Source: Mycobacterium sp. M26 (GTDB taxonomy: Bacteria; Actinomycetota; Actinomycetes; Mycobacteriales; Mycobacteriaceae). Taken from it: 64,000 nt of DNA. The notes below the pieces were generated by a model. It was not told where the DNA came from and made no database searches. It saw nothing but the letters and a program-made list of their open reading frames with translations. Where the stretch lies: positions 496,001 through 560,000 of the forward strand of contig NZ_LN929908.1 of the NCBI RefSeq assembly GCF_001494595.1. The letters run 5' to 3'. A program made the translations under genes and the position numbers. This document shows, in pieces, positions 9,119 through 18,228 of this stretch; within the stretch, counting starts at the first letter, position 1, and every line of letters starts with the position of its first letter.

Positions 9119-10714
9119 TCACATCCGGAAGACGCCGAAGTTCGACGTCCCCTCGATCGGGCCATTGGCAATGGCGGACAGGCAGATTCCCAGCACGGTG
9201 CGGGTGTCCCGCGGATCGATGACCCCGTCGTCGTAGAGCCGGCCGGACAGGAACATGGGCAGCGACTCGGCCTCGATCTGGGCCTCGACGGCGGCCCGCA
9301 GTGCCGCATCGGCGTCCTCGTCGACCGTCCCGCCGCGTGCCTCGGTGGCGGCCCGGTTGACGATCGACAGCACACCGGCCAGCTGCGTGCCACCCATCAC
9401 CGCCGACTTGGCGCTGGGCCAGGCGAACAGGAAGCGCGGGTCGTAGGCGCGCCCGCACATCCCGTAGTGGCCCGCTCCGTACGAGGCGCCGATCAGTAGC
9501 GAGATGTGCGGCACCGTCGAGTTGGACACGGCATTGATCATCATCGAGCCGTGCTTGACCATGCCGCCTTCCTCGTAGGCCTTGCCGACCATGTAGCCGG
9601 TGGTGTTGTGCAGGAACAACAGTGGCGTGTTGGACCGGTTCGCGAGCTGGATGAACTGGGTGGCCTTCTGGGATTCCTGGCTGAACAGCACGCCGCGGGC
9701 GTTGGCCAGGATGCCCAGCGGATAGCCGTGCAGGGTGGCCCATCCCGTGACGAGCGAGGACCCGTACATCGGTTTGAACTCGTCGAAATCGGAGCCGTCG
9801 ACAATGCGCGCGATGATCTCCCGCGGGTCGAACGGGATGCGCAGGTCGGCCGACACGATGCCCAGCAGTTCGTCCGGGTCGGCCAGCGGTGCCACCACCG
9901 GTTTGGGCGCGGGGCCCTGTTTGACCCAGTTCAACCGCGCGACGATGCGCCGCCCGATGCGGATCGCGTCGAGTTCGTCGACGGCGAAGTAGTCGGCCAA
10001 ACCCGAAACCCGGGCGTGCATTTCGGCTCCGCCCAGCGACTCGTCGTCGGACTCCTCACCGGTGGCCATCTTGACCAGGGGAGGACCGGCCAGGAACACC
10101 TTGGACCGTTCCTTGATCATCACCACGTGATCGGACATGCCCGGCACGTACGCCCCACCGGCGGTGGAGTTGCCGAATACCAGGGCGACGGTCGGGATAC
10201 CGGCCGCCGACAGCCGGGTGAGATCGCGGAACATCCGGCCACCCGGGATGAAGATGTCCTTCTGGGTGGGCAGGTCGGCGCCGCCGGATTCGACCAGGCA
10301 GATCAGCGGCAGCCGATTCTCCAGTGCGATCTGATGGGTACGCAGGATCTTCTTCAAGGTCCACGGGTTGCTGGTGCCGCCCTTGACCGTCGGGTCGTTG
10401 GCCACCAGCGCGCACTCGACACCCTCGACCACTCCGATGCCGGTCACCACACTTCCGCCGACCTGAAAGTCGGTGCCGTAGGCGGCAAGTGGGCACAGCT
10501 CCAGGAACGGGGCGTCGGCGTCCACCAGAAGCTCGATTCGTTCGCGGGCGGTCAGCTTGCCGCGGTCGTGATGGCGTTGCACGTACTTGGGCCCGCCACC
10601 GCCGAGCGCCTTGGCCAGTTCGCCGTTGATCTCGGCGAGCTTGGCCGACATCACCTCGGCCGCCTCGGTGAACGCGGGTGCGGTCGGGTCGACGAGGCTG
10701 CGCAAGGCGGTCAT
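9119..10714 (-). CDS. accD2: Acyl-CoA carboxylase beta subunit (carboxyltransferase)
   Basis: 531 residues from ATG 10714 (MTALRSLVDPTAPAFTEAAE), which overlaps the fadE13 stop as ATGA. Both crotonase-like carboxyltransferase halves are visible: the GKLTARERIELLVD entry helix, the LVESGGADLP acyl-CoA site (about residues 133-142) and, in the second half, NTTGYMVGKAYEEGGMVKHGSMMINA. The length and motifs match the methylcrotonyl/geranyl-CoA type more than propionyl-CoA carboxylases. It pairs with accA2, which starts 10 bp downstream of its stop. It corresponds to Rv0974c. Confidence 0.95.
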   Translation of the reverse strand: MTALRSLVDPTAPAFTEAAEVMSAKLAEINGELAKALGGGGPKYVQRHHDRGKLTARERIELLVDADAPFLELCPLAAYGTDFQVGGSVVTGIGVVEGVECALVANDPTVKGGTSNPWTLKKILRTHQIALENRLPLICLVESGGADLPTQKDIFIPGGRMFRDLTRLSAAGIPTVALVFGNSTAGGAYVPGMSDHVVMIKERSKVFLAGPPLVKMATGEESDDESLGGAEMHARVSGLADYFAVDELDAIRIGRRIVARLNWVKQGPAPKPVVAPLADPDELLGIVSADLRIPFDPREIIARIVDGSDFDEFKPMYGSSLVTGWATLHGYPLGILANARGVLFSQESQKATQFIQLANRSNTPLLFLHNTTGYMVGKAYEEGGMVKHGSMMINAVSNSTVPHISLLIGASYGAGHYGMCGRAYDPRFLFAWPSAKSAVMGGTQLAGVLSIVNRAATEARGGTVDEDADAALRAAVEAQIEAESLPMFLSGRLYDDGVIDPRDTRTVLGICLSAIANGPIEGTSNFGVFRM

Positions 10715-11859
10715 GACTGGTATCCCAACGTCTTGGCGGCCAGGCCGGTGAGAATCTCGGTGGTGCCGCCGCCGATGCCGATGATCCGCATATCGCGGTA
10801 TTGGCGTTCGACCTCGGATTCGGTCATGTACCCCATCCCCCCGAACAGCTGGACCGCCTGGTGGGCCACCCACTCGCCGGCCTCGACCGCGGTGTTCTTG
10901 GCGAAGCACACCTCGGCGATCAGGTTCGTCTCGCCCGCGAGTTGGCGTTCCACGACGTGGCGCGAGTACACCCGGGCCACGTCGATCCGGCGAGCCATCT
11001 CGGTCAGCGTGTTCTGCACCGCCTGTCGCGAGATCAATGGCCTGCCGAACGTCTCGCGGTCCCGGCACCACTGCACGGTCAGGTCCAGGCAGCGCTGAGC
11101 CGACGAATACGCTTGCGCGGCAAGCCCGATGCGCTCGGACACGAACGCTCCGGCGATCTGGATGAAGCCGGAGTTCTCGGGGCCGACCAGATTCTGCACC
11201 GGTACCCGCACATCGGTGTAGGACAACTCAGCGGTGTCAGAAGACCGCCAGCCCATCTTGTCCAGCTTGCGCGACACCTCGAAGCCGGGGCTGCCCTTCT
11301 CCACCACCAGCAGCGACACCCCGGCGGCGCCGGGGCCACCGGTGCGTACCGCGGTGACGACGAAATCGGCCCGCACCCCGGAGGTGATGTAGGTCTTGGC
11401 GCCGTTGACCACGTAATGGTCGCCGTCACGCACCGCGCTGGTACGCAGATGCCCGACATCCGAGCCGCCGCCCGGTTCGGTGATGGCCAGCGACCCGATC
11501 AGCTCACCGGCCAGCGTGGGCCGGACGAACTTCTCGATCAGGTACTCATCACCGGAGGCGGCCATATGGGGCACGGCGATCCCGCAGGTGAACAGCGAGG
11601 CGAAAACCCCACCGGGAACTCCGGATTGGTGCAGCTCCTCACAGACGATCACCGAGTCGACGGAGTCACCGCCGCCACCGCCGACTGCCTCCGGGAGTTC
11701 GGCGCCCAGCAGTCCGGTCTCGGCAGCGCGCCGGTGCAGATCGCGGGGGAGTTCGCCGGCACGCTCCCACTCGTCGGCGTGCGGCAGGATCTCGCGCTCG
11801 GCGAAGCTGCGCACCGTCTTGCGCAGCTGTTGGCGCTCTGGGGTAGTCCAGATGCTCAC
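10711..11859 (-). CDS. fadE13: Acyl-CoA dehydrogenase FadE13-like
   Basis: 382 residues from GTG 11859 (MSIWTTPERQQLRKTVRSFAERE). This start overlaps the upstream stop as GTGA and gives the same length as Rv0975c. Motifs are AITEPGGGSDVGHLRTSA (about residues 127-144), the catalytic-base region and QLFGGMGYMTESEVERQYRDMRI near the C-terminus. It is distinct from the FadE12-like protein in the same operon. By analogy with Atu clusters, this could be the citronellyl-CoA dehydrogenase AtuD equivalent (inference). Confidence 0.93.
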   Translation of the reverse strand: MSIWTTPERQQLRKTVRSFAEREILPHADEWERAGELPRDLHRRAAETGLLGAELPEAVGGGGGDSVDSVIVCEELHQSGVPGGVFASLFTCGIAVPHMAASGDEYLIEKFVRPTLAGELIGSLAITEPGGGSDVGHLRTSAVRDGDHYVVNGAKTYITSGVRADFVVTAVRTGGPGAAGVSLLVVEKGSPGFEVSRKLDKMGWRSSDTAELSYTDVRVPVQNLVGPENSGFIQIAGAFVSERIGLAAQAYSSAQRCLDLTVQWCRDRETFGRPLISRQAVQNTLTEMARRIDVARVYSRHVVERQLAGETNLIAEVCFAKNTAVEAGEWVAHQAVQLFGGMGYMTESEVERQYRDMRIIGIGGGTTEILTGLAAKTLGYQS

Positions 11860-13553
11860 GGCAGAATCTCCTCCGGGATCTCGAGATGGCGGCTGCGCAG
11901 CCACTCGCCGAGACCCTTGGCCTGTGGGTCGAAGCGGGCGTTGTAGGCGACACCCTTGCCAAGGATGCCGTCGATCACGAAGTTCACCGCCCGCAGCTCT
12001 GGCAGCAGATGGCGGGTGATCGGTAAATCCTTTGTCTCAGGCAATAATTCACGCAGCGCGTCTTCGGTCAGGGCGTGTGCGAGCCAGCGCCACTGCGCCT
12101 CGGTGCGCACCCACACACCGATGTTGGCGGCGCCGCCCTTGTCGCCGCTGCGCGCCCCGGCGATCGTGCCGAGTGGAACCCGCCGGGTCGGACTTGGCGC
12201 CAGGGGTTCCGGCAGCGACGGTGCGGGCACCTCGGCGACCTCGAGGGTCTGCGCGGCCGCCGCAATGACGGTGCGGTGGCCGTCGGGGTGGAAGGCCACC
12301 TGCTCGACCTCACCGGCCGGGACGTATCCGGCGGTGAACACCCCGTACACCTGGCCGTCGCCGGGCGGCGCGGTGGAGGTGAAGCCCGGATAGCTGGCCA
12401 GCGCGAGTTCGACTGCGGCCGAAGAGAATCGGCGGCCGACCGTGTTCGGATCGGGGTCGCGTACCACGCAGGTCAACAGCGCGCTCGCGGTCTCCTCGGT
12501 GTCGGCGTCGGGATGGTCAGTGCGGGCCAGCGTCCACACCATCTCGGCCGGTGCCACGGTGAGCGCGGTCTCCAACTGGCCGCGCACCAGCGCGGCTTTG
12601 TCCTCGATGTCCAGGCCGGTGAGGATGAAGGTCACCGAGTTGCGGAATCCGCCGATGCTGTTGAGCGACACCTTCATCGACGGCGGTGGCGGCTCACCGC
12701 GCACCCCGCTGATACGCACCCGGTCGGGACCGTCGTCGCTCAGGCTGATGGTGTCGAAGCGGGCGGTCACGTCGGGATTGGCGTAGCGCGGCCCGCCGAT
12801 CTCGTAGAGCAGCTGGGCGGTCACCGTGCCGATGCTGACCTGCCCACCGGTGCCGGGTTGCTTGGTGATCACCGAGGAACCGTCCTGGTACACCTCGGCC
12901 AGCGGGAAGCCGGGGTGCCCGAGGTCGGCAATCTCGGTGAAGAAGGCGTAGTTCCCGCCGGTGGCCTGGGTGCCGCACTCGATGACATGGCCGGCCACCA
13001 CCGCACCGGCCAGCCGGTCGTAGTCGTCGCGTGCCCAGCCGAAGTGCGCCGCGGCGGGTCCGACCACCACCGAGGCGTCGGTGACCCGGCCGGTGATGAC
13101 GATGTCGGCCCCGGCGTCGAGGCAGTCAGCGATGCCCCACCCGCCCAGATAGGCGTTGGCCGTCAGCGGCGTCCCCAAAGCGAGTTCCGCCGCCCGGGGC
13201 AGCAGGTCGTCACCTTCCACGTGGGCGACCGTGACCGGGATGCCGAGCCGGTCGGCCAGCGTGCGCACCGCGGTGGCCAGCCCGGCGGGGTTGAGGCCGC
13301 CGGCGTTGGCAACGATCCGGACCCCGCGGTCGTGCGCGAGGCCCAGGCACTGCTCGAGCTGGGTCAGGAAGGTCTTGGCGTAACCGCGGTCCGGGTTCTT
13401 CATCTTGTCCCGGCCCAGGATGAGCATGGTCAGCTCGGCCAGGTAGTCCCCGGTGAGGTAGTCGAGCTCGCCGCCGGTGAGCATCTCGTGCATGGCGGCG
13501 ATGCGGTCACCGTAGAAACCGGAGCAATTGCCGATCCGTACCGCATCCACCAC
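11856..13553 (-). CDS. Acyclic terpene utilisation AtuA family (DUF1446) protein
   Basis: 565 residues from GTG 13553, chosen for the AAGGGAG ribosome-binding site 7 bp upstream; a second GTG follows directly. The N-terminal DUF1446 region is clear (RIGNCSGFYGDR...LDYLTGDYLAELTMLIL...YAKTFLTQLEQ...VANAGGLNPAGL). The C-terminal part includes TIAGARSGDKGGAANIGVWV, the small AtuA C-terminal domain also seen as a separate protein elsewhere. It is the first gene of the operon. The family is essential for citronellol/geraniol use in Pseudomonas, but its biochemical activity is not established. It is homologous to Rv0976c. Confidence 0.92.
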   Translation of the reverse strand: MVDAVRIGNCSGFYGDRIAAMHEMLTGGELDYLTGDYLAELTMLILGRDKMKNPDRGYAKTFLTQLEQCLGLAHDRGVRIVANAGGLNPAGLATAVRTLADRLGIPVTVAHVEGDDLLPRAAELALGTPLTANAYLGGWGIADCLDAGADIVITGRVTDASVVVGPAAAHFGWARDDYDRLAGAVVAGHVIECGTQATGGNYAFFTEIADLGHPGFPLAEVYQDGSSVITKQPGTGGQVSIGTVTAQLLYEIGGPRYANPDVTARFDTISLSDDGPDRVRISGVRGEPPPPSMKVSLNSIGGFRNSVTFILTGLDIEDKAALVRGQLETALTVAPAEMVWTLARTDHPDADTEETASALLTCVVRDPDPNTVGRRFSSAAVELALASYPGFTSTAPPGDGQVYGVFTAGYVPAGEVEQVAFHPDGHRTVIAAAAQTLEVAEVPAPSLPEPLAPSPTRRVPLGTIAGARSGDKGGAANIGVWVRTEAQWRWLAHALTEDALRELLPETKDLPITRHLLPELRAVNFVIDGILGKGVAYNARFDPQAKGLGEWLRSRHLEIPEEILP

Positions 13554-13575
13554 GCGCTGTCTCCCTTGACGGCCC

Positions 13576-13591
13576 AACCAACCGGTAGGTT
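13576..13591. promoter_or_regulatory. Near-palindromic operator candidate of the atuA-acc operon
   Basis: AACCAACCGGTAGGTT is an inverted repeat of the form AACCnACCGGTnGGTT, perfect except for one symmetrical pair. It lies 23-38 bp upstream of the first start codon of the operon, where a repressor would cover the core promoter. The pattern is typical of TetR-family operators. No regulator gene is adjacent. Confidence 0.5.
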
Positions 13592-13630
13592 ACTTGCCGC
13601 CGCTGGCGGCCCGTCAAGGGGTGGCGGCGA

Positions 13631-13993
13631 TCACAATCCGAGTTCGGCCCGCATATCGTCGATGGCCTTGCAGTAGGCCGCCCAGTCCTTCTGGTCGGCG
13701 GCGGCCTGGGTCTCGGTGAACAGCTTGTCGCGGGCGGCGGTGAGCTGGTCGACGGTGATCTTTCCGGCCTTCTGGGCATCGCCCATCTGGAGTTCGAAGT
13801 CCGAGAGCGCGGTCATGGCGTCCAGACCGCTGGCGGTACAGCCGGTGGCCGTCGCGCTGGCCGACGAGGTCTCCGAGGCTGCCGAGGACTCCGCGGCGGA
13901 GGAGGAGGCTGACGAGGAGGTCTCGGACTTGGTCCCGCCGCCACAGCCGACGAGGACCAGAGCCAACAGGGTTGCCGCTGCCAGGAGTTTCAT
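13631..13993 (-). CDS. Small putative lipoprotein
   Basis: 120 residues from ATG 13993 (MKLLAAATLLALVLVGCGGG). The lipobox LVGC predicts lipidation at Cys16. A Ser/Ala/Thr-rich linker (residues 20-48) precedes a helical domain with two further cysteines (ATGCTASGL and AAYCKAI) that may form a disulphide. It lies in a 650-bp interval between the atuA-like gene and rpmF, in the opposite direction to rpmF. The product is probably surface-exposed; function unknown. Confidence 0.8.
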   Translation of the reverse strand: MKLLAAATLLALVLVGCGGGTKSETSSSASSSAAESSAASETSSASATATGCTASGLDAMTALSDFELQMGDAQKAGKITVDQLTAARDKLFTETQAAADQKDWAAYCKAIDDMRAELGL

Positions 13994-14206
13994 GTTGTTT
14001 CCTTGTGATCGTCTGGGAACTTGCTGGAAACCCCCTGTGCGCGACATGGTAAATCGCAGGCGGGCCCTGGTATGGGCGGTTTCGCCGGGTTGCCGGCAAC
14101 TCGTTTTGGACCCCACCCAGGTGAGCGGCTATCCTGAAACGCAACTGTTGGCCGCCGGCACCCATGTCCTTGCGCGGCGACACCCCTGATCAAGGAGATG
14201 TACGTC

Positions 14207-14380
14207 ATGGCTGTGCCCAAGCGCAGAATGTCGCGCTCGAACACCCGCAGTCGGCGCTCGCAGTGGAAGACCGAAGCCACCGGCTTGGTCACCGTGTCGG
14301 TCGCAGGCCGTCAGCACAAGGTCCCGCGTCGGCTGCTCAAGGCAGCGCGCCTTGGCCTCATCGATCTCGACAAGCGCTGA
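14207..14380 (+). CDS. rpmF: 50S ribosomal protein L32, zinc-free type
   Basis: 57 residues from ATG 14207 ([20 protein letters not shown]), with AAGGAG 10 bp upstream; an earlier ATG at 14198 gives only a three-residue extension and no typical L32 start. The sequence has no cysteines, so it is the C-minus form that does not bind zinc. It immediately precedes mprA, as in M. tuberculosis (Rv0979A-Rv0981). Confidence 0.95.
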   Translation: MAVPKRRMSRSNTRSRRSQWKTEATGLVTVSVAGRQHKVPRRLLKAARLGLIDLDKR

Positions 14381-14422
14381 CACCGTTCGCCAGCAGCGAA
14401 TTGCCTGCTAGCACGGCGTGCC

Positions 14423-14439
14423 TCTCAGCCCAATCTCAG
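14423..14439 (+). promoter_or_regulatory. MprA box upstream of mprA
   Basis: Two direct TCTCAG repeats at 14423-14428 and 14434-14439, 11 bp apart start to start (one helical turn), 18 bp upstream of the mprA start. Direct CTCAG-type repeats are the known MprA binding pattern, so this supports autoregulation. Confidence 0.75.
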
Positions 14440-14456
14440 TCGTTGGGTTGACACTG

Positions 14457-15149
14457 GTGGCCGTGCGAATTCTTGTCGTTGACGACGATCGTGCCGTGCG
14501 CGAATCGTTGCGCCGGTCCCTGTCCTTCAACGGTTACTCCGTGGATCTGGCCCAGGACGGGGTCGAGGCGCTCGACGCGATCGCCAACGAGCGCCCCGAT
14601 GCCGTCGTCCTCGACGTGATGATGCCCCGCCTGGACGGCCTCGAGGTATGCCGCCAGCTGCGCAGCACGGGCGACGATCTGCCCATCCTGGTGCTGACAG
14701 CCCGCGACTCGGTGTCCGAGCGGGTGGCCGGCCTGGATGCCGGTGCCGACGATTACCTGCCCAAGCCGTTCGCGCTCGAAGAGCTGCTGGCCCGGATGCG
14801 GGCGCTGCTGCGTCGCACCACGCCGGAGGATCAGTCCGACACGGCGGTGATGACCTTCTCCGACCTGACGCTGGACCCGGTCACCCGCGAGGTGCACCGC
14901 GGCAAGCGCGCCATCAGCCTGACCCGCACGGAGTTCGCGCTGCTGGAGATGCTCATCGCCAACCCTCGCAGGGTGCTCACCCGCAGCCGTATCTTGGAAG
15001 AGGTGTGGGGTTTCGACTTCCCGACCTCGGGCAATGCGCTTGAGGTGTACGTCGGCTATCTGCGCCGAAAGACCGAAGCAGAAGGAGAACCGCGGCTGAT
15101 CCACACCGTGCGAGGTGTGGGTTACGTGCTGCGTGAGACACCGCCCTGA
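14457..15149 (+). CDS. mprA: Two-component response regulator MprA
   Basis: 230 residues from GTG 14457 ([18 protein letters not shown]), the same length as Rv0981. The receiver domain has the acidic pair DDD at residues 9-11, the phospho-acceptor Asp53 (VVLDVMMP), the Thr/Ser of LVLTARD and Lys of LPKPF. The OmpR-type winged helix runs from about residue 130 ([14 protein letters not shown]...[29 protein letters not shown]). It is partner to the kinase whose start codon overlaps its stop (TGATG). In M. tuberculosis MprA controls envelope stress genes including sigE and pepD. The upstream CTCAG repeats suggest autoregulation here. Confidence 0.97.
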   Translation: MAVRILVVDDDRAVRESLRRSLSFNGYSVDLAQDGVEALDAIANERPDAVVLDVMMPRLDGLEVCRQLRSTGDDLPILVLTARDSVSERVAGLDAGADDYLPKPFALEELLARMRALLRRTTPEDQSDTAVMTFSDLTLDPVTREVHRGKRAISLTRTEFALLEMLIANPRRVLTRSRILEEVWGFDFPTSGNALEVYVGYLRRKTEAEGEPRLIHTVRGVGYVLRETPP

Positions 15150-16690
15150 TGTCGCCGCTGTGGCGGCGCTCGCGGCAGGCGCGGGCGCCCGAAGAACCAT
15201 CGACATCGCTGTCGCTGCGATGGCGGGTGATGTTGCTGGCCATGTCGATGGTGGCCATGGTCGTGGTCTTGATGGCAGTCGCGGTCTATGCGGTGGTCTC
15301 AGCCGCGCTCTACACCGATATCGACAACCAGTTGCAGAGCCGCGCCCAGCTGCTGATCGCCAGTGGTTCGCTGGCCGCCGACCCCGGCAAGGCCATCGAG
15401 GGCACCGCCTACTCTGACGTCAACGCGATGCTGGTGAATCCTGGCCGATCGATCTACACCGCCAATCAGCAGGGCCAGACGCTGCCGGTCGGGCAGCCGG
15501 AGAAGGCGGTCATCCGCGGTGAGCTGTTCATGTCCCGTCGCACAGTGTCCAACCAGCGGGTGCTCGCGGTCCACCTGCCCAACGGCAGCTCGCTGCTGAT
15601 CTCCAAGAGCCTGGCACCCACCAACGCGGTGATGACCAAACTGAAATGGGTGCTGCTCGCTGTCGGCGGGATCGGTGTGGTGGTCGCCGCGATTGCCGGT
15701 GGCACGGTGGCGCGGACCGGCTTGCGACCCGTCGGGCGGCTGACCGAGGCCGCCGAGCGGGTGGCCCGTACCGACGACCTGCGTCCGATCCCGGTGTTCG
15801 GCAGCGACGAGCTGGCCCGGCTCACCGAAACGTTCAACACGATGCTGCGCGCGCTGGCCGAATCCCGGGAGCGTCAGGCCCGGCTGGTCGCCGACGCCGG
15901 CCACGAGCTCCGGACCCCACTGACCTCACTGCGTACCAACGTCGAGCTCCTGATCGCGTCCTCGACACCGGGCGCTCCGCAGCTGCCGGACAACGAGATG
16001 GCGGATCTGCGTACCGACGTCATTGCCCAGATCGAGGAATTGTCCACTCTGGTAGGCGATCTGGTGGATCTGACCCGCGACGATGCCGGCGGTGTGGTCC
16101 ACGAGGCCATCGACATGAGCGAGGTCATCGACCGCAGCCTGGAGCGGGCACGCCGGCGCCGCAACGACGTCCAGTTCGACGTCGACGTGATCGGCTGGCA
16201 GGTCTTCGGCGATGTCGCCGGACTGTCCCGTGCCGTGCTCAACCTGCTCGACAACGCCGCCAAGTGGAGCCCGTCGGGCGGGCACGTCGGGGTGCGGCTG
16301 CGTCAGGTCGACGCCGCGCATGCTGAACTCGTCGTCTCCGATCAGGGCCCCGGAATCCCGCCCCAGGAGCGGGGTCTGGTGTTCGAGCGGTTCTACCGCT
16401 CGGCCTCGGCACGGGCGATGCCCGGTTCGGGCCTCGGGCTGGCGATCGTGAAACAAGTCGTGGTCAAGCACGGCGGCATGATCCGGATCGCCGACACCGT
16501 CCCCGGCGGGCAGCCGCCGGGGACATCGTTCTTCGTGTTGCTGCCGGGCCGGCCGATCGCGGTGTCGGCGTACCCGGGTTCTGCTGAGAGCGAAATCACT
16601 TCCCAGATTCCGAAATCAAACGGGGACTTGGGCTTATCCGCCGAAAAACCCTCGGCCGTGCCGAGTGTTATCTCAGTCGATTCTCAGTAG
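15149..16690 (+). CDS. mprB: Sensor histidine kinase MprB
   Basis: 513 residues. There are two membrane segments (about 28-50 and 166-186) flanking an extracytoplasmic sensor domain of about 115 residues, then a HAMP domain (190-240). The dimerisation/phospho-acceptor helix has His252 in DAGHELRTPL. The ATPase domain shows the N box (NLLDNAAKWSP), G1 (DQGPGIP), F box (FERFYRSA) and G2 (GSGLGLAIVKQVV). It is the cognate sensor for MprA, responding to envelope stress in M. tuberculosis. The last codons overlap a second MprA box that drives pepD. Confidence 0.97.
   Translation: MSPLWRRSRQARAPEEPSTSLSLRWRVMLLAMSMVAMVVVLMAVAVYAVVSAALYTDIDNQLQSRAQLLIASGSLAADPGKAIEGTAYSDVNAMLVNPGRSIYTANQQGQTLPVGQPEKAVIRGELFMSRRTVSNQRVLAVHLPNGSSLLISKSLAPTNAVMTKLKWVLLAVGGIGVVVAAIAGGTVARTGLRPVGRLTEAAERVARTDDLRPIPVFGSDELARLTETFNTMLRALAESRERQARLVADAGHELRTPLTSLRTNVELLIASSTPGAPQLPDNEMADLRTDVIAQIEELSTLVGDLVDLTRDDAGGVVHEAIDMSEVIDRSLERARRRRNDVQFDVDVIGWQVFGDVAGLSRAVLNLLDNAAKWSPSGGHVGVRLRQVDAAHAELVVSDQGPGIPPQERGLVFERFYRSASARAMPGSGLGLAIVKQVVVKHGGMIRIADTVPGGQPPGTSFFVLLPGRPIAVSAYPGSAESEITSQIPKSNGDLGLSAEKPSAVPSVISVDSQ
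16671..16687 (+). promoter_or_regulatory. MprA box upstream of pepD (inside the mprB 3' end)
   Basis: TCTCAG at 16671-16676 and again at 16682-16687, the same 11-bp spacing as the mprA site. It overlaps the final mprB codons and lies 66 bp upstream of pepD. A further CTGAG at 16703-16707 is an inverted half site. This predicts MprA control of pepD-moaB2. Confidence 0.75.
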
Positions 16691-16752
16691 TACAAGGCAA
16701 GCTGAGATCAACGTTTAGTGCGTCTCGTGAAGAGAAAGAGCGACCTGACACC

Positions 16753-18228
16753 ATGACCGACCACCAGAGGTACACGCCGCAGCAGCAGCCCGGCCACACG
16801 ACGCCGAATCCGCATGCGGCCCCTGGGTATTCCCAGACACCCCAGGCCGGTTATCAGCAGCCCTACGACTGGCGCTATGCAACCCAGCAGCAGCCACAGT
16901 ACCGCCAGCCCTACGACCCGTATGCCGCTGCGCGCCAAGGTAATCCGGCTGGCGGTCCGGTGCTGCCGCCGCCGCTGCCGCGGCAGAAGTCGCGGGCGGG
17001 CGCACTGACGGCGGGTGCCCTGGCCATCGCCGTGGTGTCCGCCGGCATCGGCGGCGCGGTGGTGTTGCTGGCCCATCCGGACCACCAGCCCGTCACCAGC
17101 ATCACCAGCGCGGGTCCCGGCGGCCCGGCCAACGTGCCCGCGGCCAATCTGCCCGCCGGGTCCGTCGAGCAGGTCGCGGCCAAGGTGGTGCCCAGCGTGG
17201 TCAAGCTGGAGACCGAATTCGGCCGCCAGTCCGAGGAGGGCTCGGGGATCATCCTGTCCTCCGACGGTCTGATCCTGACCAACAACCACGTCGTGGCCGC
17301 CGCAGCGGACAAGGGCCAGGGCGGCGCACCCGCGGCACCCCCGATCATCCCGGGCCTGCCCGGCGCCCCGGGGGCTCCCGGCGAGCCCGGTCTGCCCGGT
17401 GGACCGGGTGGGCCCGGCGGACCGGGCGGACCCGGTGGTCCCGGCGGTGCTGCCTCCGGCGGGGCCCCGACCACCACCGTCACGTTCGCCGACGGGCGCA
17501 CCGCCCCGTTCACCGTGGTGGGCACCGATCCCGCCAGTGACATCGCCGTCGTGCGGGTCCAGGGCGTCTCCGGCCTGACTCCGATCACCCTGGGCTCCTC
17601 GGCCAATCTGCGGGTCGGCCAGGACGTGGTGGCCGTCGGGTCGCCGCTGGGCCTGGAAGGCACCGTCACCACGGGTATCGTGAGCGCGCTCAACCGCCCG
17701 GTGGCCACCGGTGGAGACGTCCGCAACCAGAACACGGTGCTCGATGCCATCCAGACGGACGCCGCGATCAACCCGGGTAACTCCGGTGGCGCGCTGGTGA
17801 ACATGGCCGGCGAACTCGTGGGTGTGAACTCCGCGATCGCCACCATCGGCGGTGACTCGCCAGATGCCCAGAGCGGGTCGATCGGGCTCGGCTTCGCCAT
17901 TCCGGTGGACCAGGCCAAGCGCATTGCCGATGAATTGATCAGCACCGGTAAGGCCTCCCACGCCTCGCTGGGGGTTCAGGTCAGCAACGACGCCACGACG
18001 CACGGAGCCAAGATCGTCGACGTCACCAAGGGTGGTGCGGCCGATACCGCCGGGCTGCCCAGCGGGGTGGTCGTCACCAAGGTCGACGACCGTGTCATCG
18101 GCAGCGCCGACGCACTGGTGGCCGCTGTGCGGTCGCGGGCGCCCGGCGACAAGGTGACGCTGACCTACACCGCGCCCTCGGGCGGGGACAAGACCGTGCA
18201 GGTCACCCTCGGCAAGGCGACACAGTGA
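16753..18228 (+). CDS. pepD: HtrA-type serine protease PepD with a collagen-like insert
   Basis: 491 residues. The N-terminal cytoplasmic tail is Pro/Gln-rich (1-80), with one membrane segment at about 90-112. The protease domain has catalytic His179 (NNHVV), Asp263 (SDIAVVRV) and Ser344 (NPGNSGGA), and a PDZ domain follows from about residue 400. Between His and Asp lies a run of eleven Gly-X-Y triplets (residues 201-233), which in the M. tuberculosis protein is a short loop. The gene follows mprB and an MprA box, and its stop overlaps moaB2 (GTGA). PepD is an envelope quality-control protease in mycobacteria. It corresponds to Rv0983. Confidence 0.96.
   Translation: MTDHQRYTPQQQPGHTTPNPHAAPGYSQTPQAGYQQPYDWRYATQQQPQYRQPYDPYAAARQGNPAGGPVLPPPLPRQKSRAGALTAGALAIAVVSAGIGGAVVLLAHPDHQPVTSITSAGPGGPANVPAANLPAGSVEQVAAKVVPSVVKLETEFGRQSEEGSGIILSSDGLILTNNHVVAAAADKGQGGAPAAPPIIPGLPGAPGAPGEPGLPGGPGGPGGPGGPGGPGGAASGGAPTTTVTFADGRTAPFTVVGTDPASDIAVVRVQGVSGLTPITLGSSANLRVGQDVVAVGSPLGLEGTVTTGIVSALNRPVATGGDVRNQNTVLDAIQTDAAINPGNSGGALVNMAGELVGVNSAIATIGGDSPDAQSGSIGLGFAIPVDQAKRIADELISTGKASHASLGVQVSNDATTHGAKIVDVTKGGAADTAGLPSGVVVTKVDDRVIGSADALVAAVRSRAPGDKVTLTYTAPSGGDKTVQVTLGKATQ

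Noticed and set aside
14381..14420. Possible terminator after rpmF (AGCAG...CTGCT)
   Set aside because: Only a 5-bp stem and no T-run.
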